This document shows, one piece after another, positions 1 through 13,488 of a DNA stretch of 64,000 nucleotides (positions within the stretch are counted from its first letter, which is position 1; each line of letters opens with the position of its first letter). This DNA comes from Hexactinellida sp. DTS-2022 (taxonomy: Eukaryota > Porifera > Hexactinellida). Location: the NCBI GenBank assembly GCA_028753945.1, contig JAPNXP010000002.1:12710001-12774000 (forward strand), given 5' to 3'. The position numbers and the translations under genes were made by a program. The notes under the pieces were generated by a model. That model was not told where the DNA came from. It saw only the letters and a program-made list of their open reading frames with translations, and made no database searches.

Positions 1-575
1 TCCTAATTACCAAGAAGGATGGAAGTACCAGATTCGTAGTTGATTATCGCGCTTTGAATGACCTGACTCGCAAGGACGCTTATCCTATGCCCAACCCCCG
101 CGATATTTTAGACAGCCTACACGGCGACCGTTACTATTCCTCGCTAGATTGCGCGAGCGCATATTGGGCCGTGGCAATTGATCCCAAAGATCAAGCAAAG
201 ACAGCGTTTTCGACACCTAGGGGACATTTCGAAATGACACGAATGGCTTTCGGGTTGTGCAACAGCCAGGCGACCTACCAAAGGTTGATGGACAGCACTC
301 TACACGGTGCCGAACGCTCCCATTCATACGTGGATGACATTTTGGTTCATTCCCCTAGTCTAGCGATACATATCGGAGATCTCCGGGATACACTAATCCG
401 ACTCCGCCGGGCGAAGATCCAACTACGCGCTGACAAATGCCGTCTTGGATACCAGGAAATCGAATTCGTGGGACATACGATAATCCCAGACGGACACAAG
501 CCACTCCCGATCAAACATTCAGCGGGTAACCACTTATCCACAGCCAAAGAATCGGACTGAACTCCGGAGCAACGG
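1..575 (+). pseudogene. Ty3/gypsy-type reverse transcriptase fragment
   Basis: Reading frame open from base 3 to the stop at 558-560, cut by the window edge. It encodes the fingers and palm of an LTR-retrotransposon reverse transcriptase. Visible are the KKDG and VVDYRALN motifs, the first catalytic aspartate in SSLDCASAYW, the AFGLCN motif and the active-site YVDD at 327-338, followed by the conserved FVGH segment. Near 508-512 the frame shifts. The typical downstream text (ending in TELRS) continues in another frame up to about 575, where similarity stops and AT-rich non-coding DNA begins. No RNase H, integrase or LTR follows. It is therefore a truncated, frameshifted relic. Gypsy assignment is by motif recognition; the start codon cannot be seen. 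Confidence 0.88.
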
Positions 576-589
576 GTGCACCCGTGCCG

Positions 590-986
590 CCGGCGCCCTA
601 GCGTGTAAAAGTTAAGTCAAGTAAAATAAAGGTGAGTAAACCAATTGGGGGTAGGATAAAAAGAAAACAGGCTACGTAATTTTCACACTCTTTTTTAAGA
701 ACCCTGGTTTGAAATATTTTTCGAAGTTAAAATTGGAAATGGATATCCACAATATCTATGGATAGGACAATAACCCGATATCCATCCATGGAGATCCCCA
801 TGGATCCCATCATATCCACGGCAAGCCTGGTAATGTGTGACCGTATAATCAGATAAATAGATTGAAAACTAGGGTATGTATAGCACGTTACTTAAACAAA
901 AGTTTTACTTATTAAATAAAATTATAAAATAGTTATCAATCTATCTATCTATCTATCTATCTGTATATTAAAAGCGGAATTATTGT

Positions 987-1029
<43 letters not shown>

Positions 1030-2200
1030 TGTCCTGAATTAATTGGAAAGACTACGAGTCCCAGAAAGCTGAAAATTTGTATCCAGGGGTCATTTTGTAC
1101 TGCGACAACGATATATTGGTTTTCTAAGCGAAATAACGGGATTATGACGTCATAAAGGCACATATTTGGGAATAACTCATTCAGTTTTTACTCGATTAGC
1201 CCACAATTTTAGATGATAACACAACATACAATGAGACACACGTATACCGATTTATGGGAATGTGACGTCACGTAGGAACTAATTTGGATTCAGCTCTTAC
1301 AATTTTGCTTCGATCATCAATCAATTTTGTCACATTATAAAATAGATTGTATTGCATGTCTCTAGAAATTTTTATAATTTTCGCATTTAATCTGAGCCAG
1401 GCCATAACAAAAATGTAACCTCCAATTGCTGCATCATTGCACATATTGAGGTTTATGATTTAATCTTCACCTACAATATTTCCGAAATTGCATACTTGAT
1501 TAATCCAGTTTGGCTTCAATCAGTTTATTTCAAATCGTGATAAATTTAGCTTACGTCAATGACATAAGTATGCATAATATTACTATTAATCTGATTTGTT
1601 TGGTTAACAAAGAATGCGCTTAGAGTCTCTAATTCATTGTTTATTTATTACACCTATATTGGCTTCTATAATAAGACTATCAATGGAACCTCGGATTTCT
1701 ACTAGAAATTAATTAATTAAGTTAGGTAATCTTATACTTTTTGAGATACACATAAGAATACAAAGGTCACTCCCCGGAAATTCCAACGGAATGTATTTGT
1801 ACAAAATTTACGGTGATTTTGACCTTTAGTGATATCAAAAAGGTATAAAAAATGCCCGAATCAAATTTTTATTTTGGATTTGGATAGATAGCATGTCAAA
1901 GTATAGCTAGGATTGGTTAAACTAAATTTATCGTTTTTCATGAATTTACAATTATTTACCCCTCTATGGCCATATTATTCTATAAGAAGATGATATTGAC
2001 CTTTGGTGACGTAAAAAAGGTTAAAAAAATGTCCGAACCGAAATCTTCTTTCGGAAATGGATAGATAGCATGTCAAGGAACAGCGAGGAGTATTTATCAT
2101 AGATTATTTGGATCCAGCGTTCGATTGACAAATCGGCGGGTCTATCTCCTTAGGCACGCGTTATTAGGTAAGTGTGTAATTCACTAGCCACAGGTGAACT
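590..2200. other. Non-coding stretch with microsatellites
   Basis: No credible gene. It holds a (CTAT)n run at 940-962 and a (GT)n run at 992-1026. It also has a loose direct repeat of about 95 bases (around 1810-1915 and 1995-2090, sharing TGGATAGATAGCATGTCAA). The small ORFs here read through simple repeats. Confidence 0.6.
966..1345 (+). repeat. Interspersed repeat, possible Helitron-like relic, copy 1
   Basis: From TTGTCTGTTTGT onward this stretch is similar to 10600-10985. Both share CCTGAATTAAT, the block CGAAATAACGGGATTATGA, a CATAAAGGCA block and CACGTAGGAACTAATTTGGA. The second copy continues to a GC-rich end (CTGCGCTACGCGCG, CGGGCCTGCGGCCC). The layout resembles the non-autonomous Helitrons elsewhere in the window, but no clean TC or CTAG end was found, so the class is uncertain. 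Confidence 0.4.
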
Positions 2201-2216
2201 CATTAGTATTATTATT

Positions 2217-2520
2217 ACTGTGCCGACTATACTATAGTATAGTGGCCCAGTTCTAATCTTACTGCCTTGGTAATTATTATTACTGTGCCGACTATACTAT
2301 AGTATAGTGGCCCAGTTCTAATCTTACTGCCTTGGTTAAGTTATTACTGTGCCGACTATACTATAGTATAGTGGCCCAGTTCTAATCTTACTGCCTTGGT
2401 TAGTTATTATTACTGTGCCGACTATACTATAGTATAGTGGCCCAGTTCTAATCTTAGTGCTTTGGTTAGTTATTATTATTACTGTGCCGACTATACTATA
2501 GTATAGTGGCCCAGTATTAA
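2217..2520 (+). repeat. Five tandem copies of ~60 bp palindromic mini-repeat
   Basis: Units start at 2217, 2282, 2345, 2412 and 2481. Each opens with ACTGTGCCGAC, has a perfect palindromic core (ACTATACTATAGTATAGT), then GGCCCAGT and a tail such as TCTAATCTTACTGCCTTGGT. Units are separated by TTATTA-type tracts of variable length. Similar units recur at 5586, 13489-13900 and 22317-22438, and inverted near 24985-25631. The core can fold into a hairpin. It shares CTGTGCCGAC with the larger hairpin of the array unit. Confidence 0.85.
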
Positions 2521-5500
2521 TTCATTTTGTATTTAACTTATAGACGGTTCCAAATAGATTATTGGGGTTATCGAGTGCGTGGAATTCAAATATTATAGTG
2601 AAATTCAATTTAAATTAATAATAATTGCAAATAATTGAACTTAATTTATTTTGCTGTATATAATAATGGTGTTAAATAATAAATAAATAAATTAAATATT
2701 TATACTAATTAGCTAAATTTCATTAATCTCAGAGATGATACAAGATAGAAACAAACTTTCAATTTATCAATTGGTCCTTATGCCAGGTACCACCTATACA
2801 AGTGGGTCTTGACACCTTGAGGTGATTATGACATCGTAAAAAAATGTATTTTTACAATTTTGTGAATTAAATAATTCGCATGGGTTGGTAGGAGTTGGGT
2901 GAATACCCAAACGGCACCTAAAAAATGCTGACTCAGGACATATTATATTCTACTGAAACTTGAATATCTCTCAAATGAAGTGAGCTAAAACGAAACTTCC
3001 AACTCACTAAGGGTCGTTGCCTTTTGAATCACTTTTCTGAAATAGTTTAACACCTTCATAGTGATGATGACATGGCGAAAAAAAATCCAAAATTGCAGCC
3101 TGTGCCGACAGCATGTTCCATTGGAGGCACTATCAATAAACCACCACCAAAATATAGTGCCACCAAAGGAACATGCGTCGACACAGCTGCAATTTTGGAT
3201 TTATTTTTTATTTTTTCTCCGTAGCAGGTGCCCTGGCCACACCTGTATACATTGAGGGCTGAAACTTGGCATGTAGTTGCGGAGTGACCGTCTAATTTGC
3301 ACCTGGGGTTACGATTTTTTATCAAATGATTTCAACAACTATTTAAACTAATTATGGCTCATAGCATTAAATAATTAATAGTTAGCTTGATAAATTTTAC
3401 ATATACGGATAGAGAATTAAATTCTACACCTTTTGGCAATTCGCAAATGTTCAACTTAGCCTAGGTTTGCGCCATAATTGGGGTGCCAATCTCCTGTGTC
3501 TCCTCACACTTCAGATTCAGTAAAACTGTTAAATCTAATTCTATTGTTCAACTTGTAATAATTTTATTGATTTAACTTGTTAAATCTTACTCTATTGTTT
3601 CAACTTGCGATAATTAAATTGATTTAACTTATAAATTCCAGCTGACTTCTATTTAATTATAGTATTACTATACAATGGATTAAATATAATAATATAATAT
3701 AAGGAATTTGTTGACTTAACTCACTCACCGTGGATAACATTGCTAAAATAAATAACTAATAATATAATTTATTATCAATACATAATGAATGAATGGCATT
3801 AAACTCTAGATGGTTTATGATAGAAACAAACTTCAAATTTATCTACATTTCCTTGTGACTCGGACCAATTAACAAATGGTTCTTTATGCCCCGAGGCGTT
3901 GGTGAATGGGCGAAAAAAATCCAAACTTGCAGCCTGTGCCGACAGCATGTTCCTTTGGAGGCACTATCAATAAACCACAATCAAAATATAGTGCCACCAA
4001 AAGGAATATGCAAGGCACAGGCTGCAATTTTTATTTTTTTCTCTTTTTTTTTCTCCGTAGCAGGTGCCCTGGCCATATCTGTATACATTGAGGGCTGAAA
4101 CTTGGCATGTAGTTGCGGAGTGACCGTCTAATTTGCACCTGGGGTTACGATTTTTTATCAAATGATTTCAACACCTATTTAAACTAATTATGGCTCATAA
4201 CATTAAATAATTAATAGTTAGCTTGATAAATTTTACATATACGGATAGAGAATTAAATTCTACACCTTTTCACAGTGCACGAATTTTCAAATTGGGCTTA
4301 GATTGTGCCACAATTAACATGCAAATTTCCTTTGTTTACTCACACTTCAATTTCAATAAAACTGTTAAATCTAATTCTATAGTTTCAACTTGTAATAATT
4401 ATATTGATTCAACTTGTGCGATCGAGTAGGCTTCTATTTTCTAATTGAAACCTAAGATTTACATTCCACAACAAAGACAGATTAAGTGAAAAAATTTATT
4501 TCTGCGAGAATATTCTTGCACAATTAATGTAATGACGTAATTTATTATAATTCATTCATTCTGTATTTAACTTATAGAGACGGTTCAAATTAGATTATTG
4601 GGTCGAGTGCGTGGAATTCAAATATTATAGTGAAATTCAATTTAAATTATTATTAATTGCAAATATTTGAACTTAATTTATTTTGCTGTATATAATAATG
4701 GTGTTAAATAATTAATACATTAAATAAATTTTTATACTAATTAGCTAAATATCATAAATCTCAGAGATCATAGAAGATAGAAACAAACTTTCAATTTATC
4801 AATTGGTCCTTATGGCACGTGCCACCTATACAAGTGGGCCTTGACACCTTGAGGTGATGATGACATCGATAAAAAAATGTGTTTTTACAATTTTGTTAAT
4901 TCGATATTTAAAATGGGTTAGTTGATGTTGGGTGATGACCCAACACTCACATAAAAAATGCTGAGTCATCAGCTATCATATTCGTCTCAAACTTGAATAT
5001 CTCTAAAATGAAGTGAACTAAATGGAAACTTCCAACACTCTAAGGGTCGATGCCTTGTGTAACACTTTTTTGAAATAATTTGACACCTTCATAGTGATGA
5101 TGACATGGCGAAAAAAAAATCCAAACTTGCAGCCTGTGCCGACAGGATGTTCCTTTGGAGGCACTATCAATAAACCACCACCAAAATATAGTGCCACCAA
5201 AGGTTCATGCGTCGGCACAGGCTGCAATTTTGGATTTTTTTTTTCTCAGTAGCAGGTGCCCTGACCACACCTTTATACATTGAGGGCTGAAACTTGGCAT
5301 GTAGATGTGGAAGGTCCTTCTAATTTGCACCTGGGGTTACGATTTTTTATTAACAAATTTTGGACACATTTTTAACACCTTTCAAAATTTGTCTGGTCCA
5401 TAACTAGAAAAATGTTTCACTAAACCCCCAAATTTTTTTTCACATTTGGATTCACCATAAAATTCTGCGTCTGATGGGATAAGAAAACTTTCAATAAAGA

Positions 5501-8500
5501 GTTTTATTTCTGCCATAAATTGGAGTTGAAATTTCTTTGTTTACTAACACTTCAGTTCAATTGAAAGTGTTAAATCTAATTCTATTGTTTCAACTCGTTA
5601 TTACTGTGCCGACTATACTATAGTATAGTGGCCCAGTATTGGTCTTAGTGCTTTGGTATATTATTTACTGTGCCGACACAGTATCTAATCTTACTGCCTT
5701 TATTATCATGTCCCCGTAGACGGTGCCTTGGCCACACCTGTATACATTGAGGGCTGAAACTTGGCATGTAAGTTCGGAATGACCGTCTAATTTGCACCTG
5801 GGGTTACGATTTTTGATCAAATAATTTTAACACCTATTTAAACTAATTATGGTTATTACATGAAATCATACCTTGTGAATTTGATAAAATTTTCATATTG
5901 GATAGCTAATTTAATTCTACACCTTTTGGAAAATAAAAAATACCAAACTTTACGTTAATTTATGCCACAAATTGGGGTTTAAATTTCTTTGTTTACTCAC
6001 ACTTCAGTTTCAGTAAAACTGTTAAATCTAATTCCATTGTTCAACTTGTAATAATTATATTGATTAAACTTGTTAAATCTTACACTATTGTTTAAACTTG
6101 CGATAATCATATTGATTCCACTTGTGAAATCGAGTAGGCTTCTATTTAATAATTGAAAACTAAGATTTTACATTCCATAACAACGACAGATTATGTGATT
6201 ATATTTACTTCTGAGAGAAAATTTTTGCACAATGGATACATGACATATTTAAATCTAATTTATTCGCTCTGTGTTTAACTTATAGAGACGGTTCGAATTA
6301 GATTATTGGGGTTTTCGAGTGCGCTGAATTCAAATATGATAGTGAAATTGAATTTAAATTAATAATTATTGCAAATAATTTAACTTAATAATTGTAAGTT
6401 GACATTGAAATTGGTGTTAAATTATAAATAATATTAATTTTTATACATACTAATTAATTAAATATCATAAATCTCAGAGATCATAGAAGATAGAAACAAA
6501 CTTTCAATTTATCAATTGGTCCTTATGGCACGTGCCACTTATACAAGTGGATCTTGACACCTTGAGGTGATTATGACATCGTCAAAAAAATGTGTTTTTA
6601 CAATTTTGTTAATTCGATATTTAAAATGGGTTAGTTGATGTTGGGTGAGGACCCAACACTCACATAAAAAATGCTGAGTCATCAGCTATTATATTCTACT
6701 CAAACTTGAATATCTCTAAAATGAAGTGAACTAAATGGAAACTTCCACCACTATAAGGGTCGATGCCTTCTGTAACACCTTTTTGAAATAATTTAACACC
6801 TTCATAGTGATGATGACATGGCGGAAAAAAAATCCAAAATTGCAGCTGTGCCGACAACATGTTCCATTGGAGGCACTATCAATAAGCCACCACCAAAATA
6901 TAGTGCCACCAAAGGAATATGCGTCGGCACAGCTGCAATTTTGGATTTTTTTTATTATTATTATTATTCCGTAGATCATCGACTGAACAGAGTTTTATTT
7001 ACTAAGAGCCCAAATTTTTAGGATATGTGTCTCATGGGTTACAGATGTGCACCTGGGGTCACGATTTTTGATTAAATTTTTCTGGACACATTTTTACACC
7101 TGTTTAATATTTGAAAAAGACCAATAAATAGTGCGCGAATATTTAATTTATATGCATTCGATAGAGAATTAAATTCTACACCTTTTCACAGTGCACAAAT
7201 TTTTAAATTGGGTTTCGTTTGTGCCACAATTGAGTTGCAAGTTTCCTTTGTTTACAAACACTTCAGTTCAATTGAAAGTGTTAAACTGAATTCCATTGTT
7301 TCAACTTGCGATAATTATATTGATTCAACTTGTGAGATCGGTTAGGCTTCTATTTTCCAATTGAAAACTATAATTTTACATTCCATAACAACGACAGATT
7401 ATGTGATTATATTTACTTCTGCTTATAATATTCTTGTACAATGGATACATGACATAAATAATTCTAATTAATTCGCTCTGTGTTTAACTTATAGAGACGG
7501 TTCCAATTAGATTATTGGGATTATCGTGTGCGCTGAATACAAATATGATAGTGAAATTAAATTAATAATAATTGCAAATAATTGAACTTCATTTATTTTG
7601 CTGTACATAATAATGGTGTTTAATTATTAATAAATTAATAATTATTTATACAAATTAATTAAATATCATAAATCTTAGAGATCATACGAGATAGAAACAA
7701 AATTCCAATTTATCAATTGATCTTTATGCTTCGTAACAACTCTACCAATGGGTCTTGACACCTTGAGGTGTTGATGACATCGTAAAAAAACTGTATTTTC
7801 ACAATTTTGTGAATTATATAATTCAAATGGGTCGGTTGTTTGTGGGTGATTAGTACTGATTACACAACACGAACTTAAAAAATGATAACTCATCACCTAT
7901 TACATTGACTGAAAACTTGAATAACTCTGAAATTAAGTGAGCTAAAACGAAACTTCCACCACTCTAAGGGAGGTTGTCTTCCGAAAAACCTCTCTGAAAT
8001 AATATAACACCTTCAAAGTGATGATGACTTGGCGGAAAAAAAAATCCAAAATTGTAGCCTGCGCCGACAGCATGTTCCTTTGGAGGCACTATCAATAAAC
8101 CACCAACAAAATATAGTGCCACCAAAGGAACATGCGTCGGCACAGGCTGCAATTTTGGATTTTTTTTTAATCCGTAGCTCATCCACAGAACAGAGCATAA
8201 TTAACTAAGAACTGAAATTTTCAGGACAAGTGTCTCATGGGTTACAGATGTGCACCTGGGGTCACGATTTTTTATTACATTTTTTTGGACACATTTTTGC
8301 ACCTGTTTAATATTGAAACAGGAACAATAAATAGTACCCGAAATTAAATTTATTTGCATTCGATAGAGAATTAAATTCTACACCTTTTCACAGTGCACGA
8401 ATTTTCAAATTGTACTTAGTTTGTGCCACAATTGAGTTGCAAGTTTCCTTTGTTTACTAACACTTCAGTTCAATTGAAAGTGTTAAATCTAATTCTATTG

Positions 8501-10599
8501 TTTCAACTCGTTATTATTATATTGATTCAACTTGTGAGATCGAGTAGGCTTCTATTTTCCAATTGAAAACTAAGATTCTACATTCCATAACAACGACAGA
8601 TTATGTGATTATATTTCCTTCTGCAAGAATACTCTTGCACTGTTAATATACTGACGTAATTAATAATAATTAATTAAGTCAGTATATGACTTATATAGAT
8701 GCTCCCAATTTGTTTATTAGGGGTTATCGAGTGTGCGGAATGGAAATTTGATAGCCAAATTAATAAATTTATTATTTATGACAAAATAATTAAACTTAAT
8801 AAATATAAGTTGACATTGAAATTGGTGTTAAATTATAAATATTATTAATAATTATTTATACTAATTAATTAAATATCATAAATCTCAGAGATCATAGAAG
8901 ATAGAAACAAACTTTCAATTTATCAATTGGTATTGGTCCTTATGGCACGTGCCACCTCTACAAATGGGTCTTGACACCTTGAGGTGATGATGACATCGTA
9001 AAAAAAATGTGTTTTTACAATTTTGTTAATTCGATATTTAAAATGGGTTAGTTGAAGTTGGGTAATGACCCAACACTCACATAATAAATGCTGAGTCATT
9101 AGCTATTATATTCTACTCAAACTTGAATATCTCTAAAATGAAGTGAACTAAATGGAAACTTCCGCCACTCTAAGGGTCGATGTCTTCTGTAACACCTTTT
9201 GAAATATTTTAGCACCTTCATGGTGATGATGACATGGCGAAAAAAAAAATCCAAAATTGCAGCCTGTGCCGACAGCATGTTCCTTTGGAGGCACTATCAA
9301 TGAACCACATCCAAAATATAGTGCCACCAAAGGATCATGCGTCGGCACAGGCTGCAATTTTGGATTTTCTAATTAATTTAATAAATAAAGAACTGAACCA
9401 CAAACTAGTAAAATAATATACATACATCTATTAATTAAAATATTTCATCCATTATTATAATCTTTGGATCTAGAAGATAAAAGAAAATAATGTTAACTTG
9501 ACGAGACTAAGTATGTATAAACAAATAGGAAATTATTGTTGTGGTTAATTTGTAATACAAATTATAATTACCTGATAACATTGATCCTATAACTTTAATC
9601 AGTTGACACTTTTTCAATTTGTTGGGATCCTCGAATGCTATGTCCTTCGGCCATCTCTCAGGAAATTCGGCATGCCAAATACATTTCCCTCACTTGATCC
9701 TGCTGAATATATTATATAATCCTCAAATACAATTTGGAATAAATGCCTGGGTATTAAATTCTAATAATATGGGCATATTTAGTTTATCAGTCAAAAATTA
9801 ATTAAGTAGTTTTAATTGAATTATTAAAGAATTGATGAATTAAATTCATGATTTTACTTTGAGAAATGCAGACAAGTTCCCTCAGATGACGCCGAAGATC
9901 TTTAACTGTAGTAAACATTATTTGACTTTTACTGGATCTTGCTGTAGACTGTAGTTTGATAGACTTTTGCTGATTGATCTGCTGTAGTATGATTGAATTG
10001 GACTTACACACTCGTCCTATTTATAGTTTTCTTGAAGGTAACTTGTCAATCGTTCGTTTGGTATAAATAGAGGCTCTGCTTTAACAGTTTTAGAAATCTA
10101 GCTTTGTCTTTGCAATACTGCGAATACTAGTGCAGTATTGAGGTATTGCAAAGGCTAACTATGTGGGAAATGCCGCTGTATTGCAATTGCTAATGTGATG
10201 CATTGTCAATGCAGCTGTACTGAGAATGTTGTTATACCGCAGATACTTTGTGTGCAAATGCTACCGTATTGCAATGTTTGTTCTTGTTGTTATATTTTCT
10301 TGTTGAAATCAAGTTAATACTAATAGGAAATACAAGTTACCACCAACTCAATTCAGTAATCTAAGTTGGCACAATAATAGTACTGAAAATAAGGATTTTT
10401 GCTAGAATTTTCAAATATAATTGTTATATTTATACTTTTATGCAATATATTCGGTATTCTCAGTAAGGGAAAGTGCTGTGGCGTCAAGTTAACACTAATT
10501 TGTGACATCTAGCTGAAAGATTCGAACAGTAATGGAGCAGATAATTTAGTGCATGTATATTATTCTGCAAAGTTTCGATTGTATATTTATCTCTATATA

Positions 10600-10995
10600 T
10601 ATATTAAGCACAATTGTTGTCTGTTTGTTTGTCCTGAATTAATAGGGAATACCATATGCTCTAGAAATCTGAAAATTTGCAAGCGGGGATAATTTTACAC
10701 GCTGACAACGTTCTGATTGTTTTCTAAACGAAATAACGGGATTATGAGTCCATAAAGGCATATATTGGGAATAACTCTTAGTTTGTATCCGATTCGCCAC
10801 AATTTTAGATGGCAAGACTTCATGAAATGAGTCACGCGACCTATTTATGGGTTCATGGCGTCACGTAGGAACTAATTTGGAATGAGCTCTCACAATTTTG
10901 ATTCAGGCCATACAAAATTAATTCACATTATAAAATAAAAACTGCGCTACGCGCGTTCTTACAACTTGCATTCGGGCCTGCGGCCCTCGCTTGTA
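10600..10995 (+). repeat. Interspersed repeat, possible Helitron-like relic, copy 2
   Basis: Counterpart of 966-1345, lying in the spacer of the inverted-arm element. It ends in a GC-rich stretch (CTGCGCTACGCGCG, then CGGGCCTGCGGCCC, which can pair) before CTTGTATTAAT. A hairpin shortly before the end is Helitron-like, but the final bases are not a clean CTRR. Confidence 0.4.
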
Positions 10996-11692
10996 TTAAT
11001 ATGTATAGTTACGTATCTTGAAATTATGTTATAGAATATCTGCCATTATCTATCAATAATCTCAATTGGAAAAATAAATTATAACAATACAAGTTTATCA
11101 ACCATTCATATAATTCAATGAATTAGTCAACTAAGAAATGAGTCAAATGACCTACATAAATAATCCGTATTTACTCGAATATTACGCCCCTCTTAAAGGT
11201 TTAAAATAAATAACTCGAATAAACGTCAAAACGTCAAATATACTTACATCTAGTAAGTAACTAGGAAATCCGGGAACAAATAATCCTACTGATTCCTACA
11301 ACACACATAAGCACTTGAGGGGAGTTTGATTAAAATAGCTACAGTTACATTTCTAAAATTCAGAATCAATTGAAAATTGTTGAGTACTTGATTTCAACAA
11401 GAAAATATAACAACAAGAAACAATAAACAAAAGAAAAAACATTGCAATACGGTAGCATTTGCAACACAAAAGTATCTGCGATATAGCAACATTCTCAGTA
11501 CAGCTGCATTGACAATGCATCACATTAGCAATTGCAATACAGCGGCATTTCCCACATAGTTAGCCTTTGCAATACCTCAATACTGCACTAGTACTCGTAG
11601 TATTGCAAAGACAAAGCTAGATTTCTAAAACTGTTAAAGCAGAGCCTCTATTTATACCAAACGAACGATTGACAAGTTACCTTCAAGAAAAC

Positions 11693-11730
11693 TATAAATA
11701 GGACGAGAGTGTAAGTCCAATTCAATCATA
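11693..11730 (+). promoter_or_regulatory. TATA box and initiator-like site in inverted arm
   Basis: TATAAATA at 11693-11700 is followed ~31 bases later by TTCAATC, close to the arthropod-type initiator, which is the spacing expected for a TATA-Inr core promoter. The mirror copy in the left arm lies on the minus strand at 10017-10026. A second, opposite-facing TATAAATAG sits ~40 bases away in each arm (10061-10070 on + in the left arm), making divergent pairs. Downstream of 11730 are a donor-like CAAAGTAAGT (about 11858-11867) and a strong acceptor (pyrimidine tract ending CATCTTCTAG at 12240). Transcription is inferred only. Confidence 0.4.
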
Positions 11731-12393
11731 CTACAGCAGATCAATCAGCAAAAGTCTATCAAACTACAGTCTACAGCAAGATCCAGTAAAAGTCAAATAA
11801 TTTTTACTACAGTTAAAGATCTTCGGCGTCATCTGAGGGAACTTGTCTGCATTTCTCAAAGTAAGTTCATTAATTTAATTAATCAATTCTTTAATAATTC
11901 AATTAAAACTACTTAATCAATTTTTGACTGATAAACTAAATATGCCCATATTATTAGAATTAAATACCCAGGCATTTATTCCAAATTCTATTTGAGGATT
12001 ATATAATATATCCAGCAGGATCAAGTGAGGGGAAATGCGTATGGCACTGACAATCTCCTGAGAGATGGCCTAAGGACATAGGATTCGAGGACCCGAACAA
12101 ATTGAAAAAGGCGCAATTAATAAAGGTTATTGCATCAATGTTAGAAGGTAATTTGTATTACAAATTTAACCATAAACAATTATTTACTATTTGTTATACT
12201 TAGTTTCGTCAAGTTAACATTATTTTCTTTCATCTTCTAGCGCCAAAGACTCAAACAGCAATGGAATTACTTTAATTCAACTTTAATTCACATGTATTAA
12301 TACTATTTAACTTGTACAGTTCATTATTGATTAAATTAATTAGAAAAACTGCTTTAAATTATTTCGAATGACACTCCCGAGAGATACTAGCTA

Positions 12394-12562
12394 CAGTAGA
12401 ACCTATTTAGTTACGAACACGGTTAATACGAATTTCCTGATTAGACGAACAAACAGTTCCACAAAATCAGGTCCCTACAATGGCTATTCAATGGGTATTA
12501 CTCTGGATAAAGCGAACAAATTTTTACCGTCTGTTGGTATTCGTACTAACGAGGTTATACTG
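12394..12562. mobile_element. Pogo-like MITE with TA target duplication
   Basis: Terminal inverted repeats CAGTAGAACCT and CGAGGTTATACTG are flanked by TA on both sides (12392-12393, 12563-12564). Length is 169 bp. It is related to the element at 39169-39355: both contain ACGAACACGGTTAA-like text or its complement and an ATTCGTACTAACGAGG-like end. The 76-codon ORF across it is fortuitous. Confidence 0.75.
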
Positions 12563-12769
12563 TATGTATTATCGAGTACACTTATATACCTAAATTAATA
12601 TATGGTCCAAAAGCACGGCAAGATAATCAATTTATAGTTCTCTATTAGTTATACTGAAAAATAGTCGACACCGCTTAATACAGTTCAGCAAACTTTCATT
12701 TATATCAGGCCACAAAATCCTAAAAAATTTCCGCAGGCCGTAAACAATATCGAGAAATTTTTGGATTTC

Positions 12770-13345
12770 TTACTCTTGAAATTGGAATTCTTGTTCTGAA
12801 TTGGATTTCTTGTTCTTGAAATTGGATTTCTTGTTCTTGAATTGGATTTCTTGTTCTTGAAATTGGATTTCTTGTTCTTGAATTGGATTTCTTACTCTTG
12901 AAATTGGATTTCTTGTTCTTGAATTGGATTTCTTGTTCTTGAAATTGGATTTATTGTTCTTGAATTGGATTTCTTACTCTTGAAATGGATTTCTTACTCT
13001 TGAAATTGGATTTCTTACTCTTAAAATTGGATTTCTTGTTCTTGAAATTGGATTTCTTGTTCTTGAAATTGGATTTCTTGTTCTTGAAATTGGATTTCTT
13101 GTTCTTGAATTGGATTTCTTACTCTTGAAATTGGATTTCTTGTTCTTGAATTGGATTTCTAGTTCTTGAAATTGGATTTCTTGTTCTTGAAATTGGATTT
13201 CTTACTCTTAAAATTGGATTTCTTGTTCCTGAATTGGATTTCTTGTTCATGAATTGGATTTCTAGTTCTTGAAATTTGATTTCTTACTATTGAAATTGGA
13301 TTTCTTGTTCTTGAATTGGATTTCTTACTCTTGAAATTGGAATTG
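12770..13345. repeat. Tandem satellite with ~20-24 bp unit
   Basis: About 26 imperfect copies of a unit close to TTGGATTTCTTGTTCTTGAA (variants with TTACTC in place of TTGTTC, and one or two extra A). The long low-complexity ORF on the minus strand (Asn/Lys/Ser/Arg-rich) follows from this repeat. Confidence 0.85.
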
Positions 13346-13488
13346 AAATTAGAAAATCTCAAATCAACGAAAGCATTTTCTTTTGAGGACGCTGTTATCA
13401 ACAAATATGTGCATCCAATGCACATTATCCAGTGGACATACTGTCTGCACAGCTGTAATTTTAGATTATTATTATTATTATTATTATT

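Larger units (their letters stand above)
9370..12352. mobile_element. 3 kb element with ~0.95 kb inverted arms
   Basis: The arms 9370-10312 and 11388-12352 are inverted copies. Outer ends read CTAATTAATTTAAT on both sides, and arms share long blocks around CTCAGATGACGCCGAAGATC and GCAATACGGTAGCATTTGC. The element sits directly after an array hairpin, so it inserted into the array. The ~1.07 kb between the arms has no gene and includes the repeat at 10600-10995. Each arm holds two TATA-like boxes pointing away from each other. I see no transposase and no clear target duplication, so it is probably a non-autonomous TIR element of unknown superfamily. Confidence 0.7.

Noticed and set aside
13159..13425. 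Asn/Lys/Ser-rich protein on the minus strand
   Set aside because: Direct translation of a ~20-24 bp satellite.
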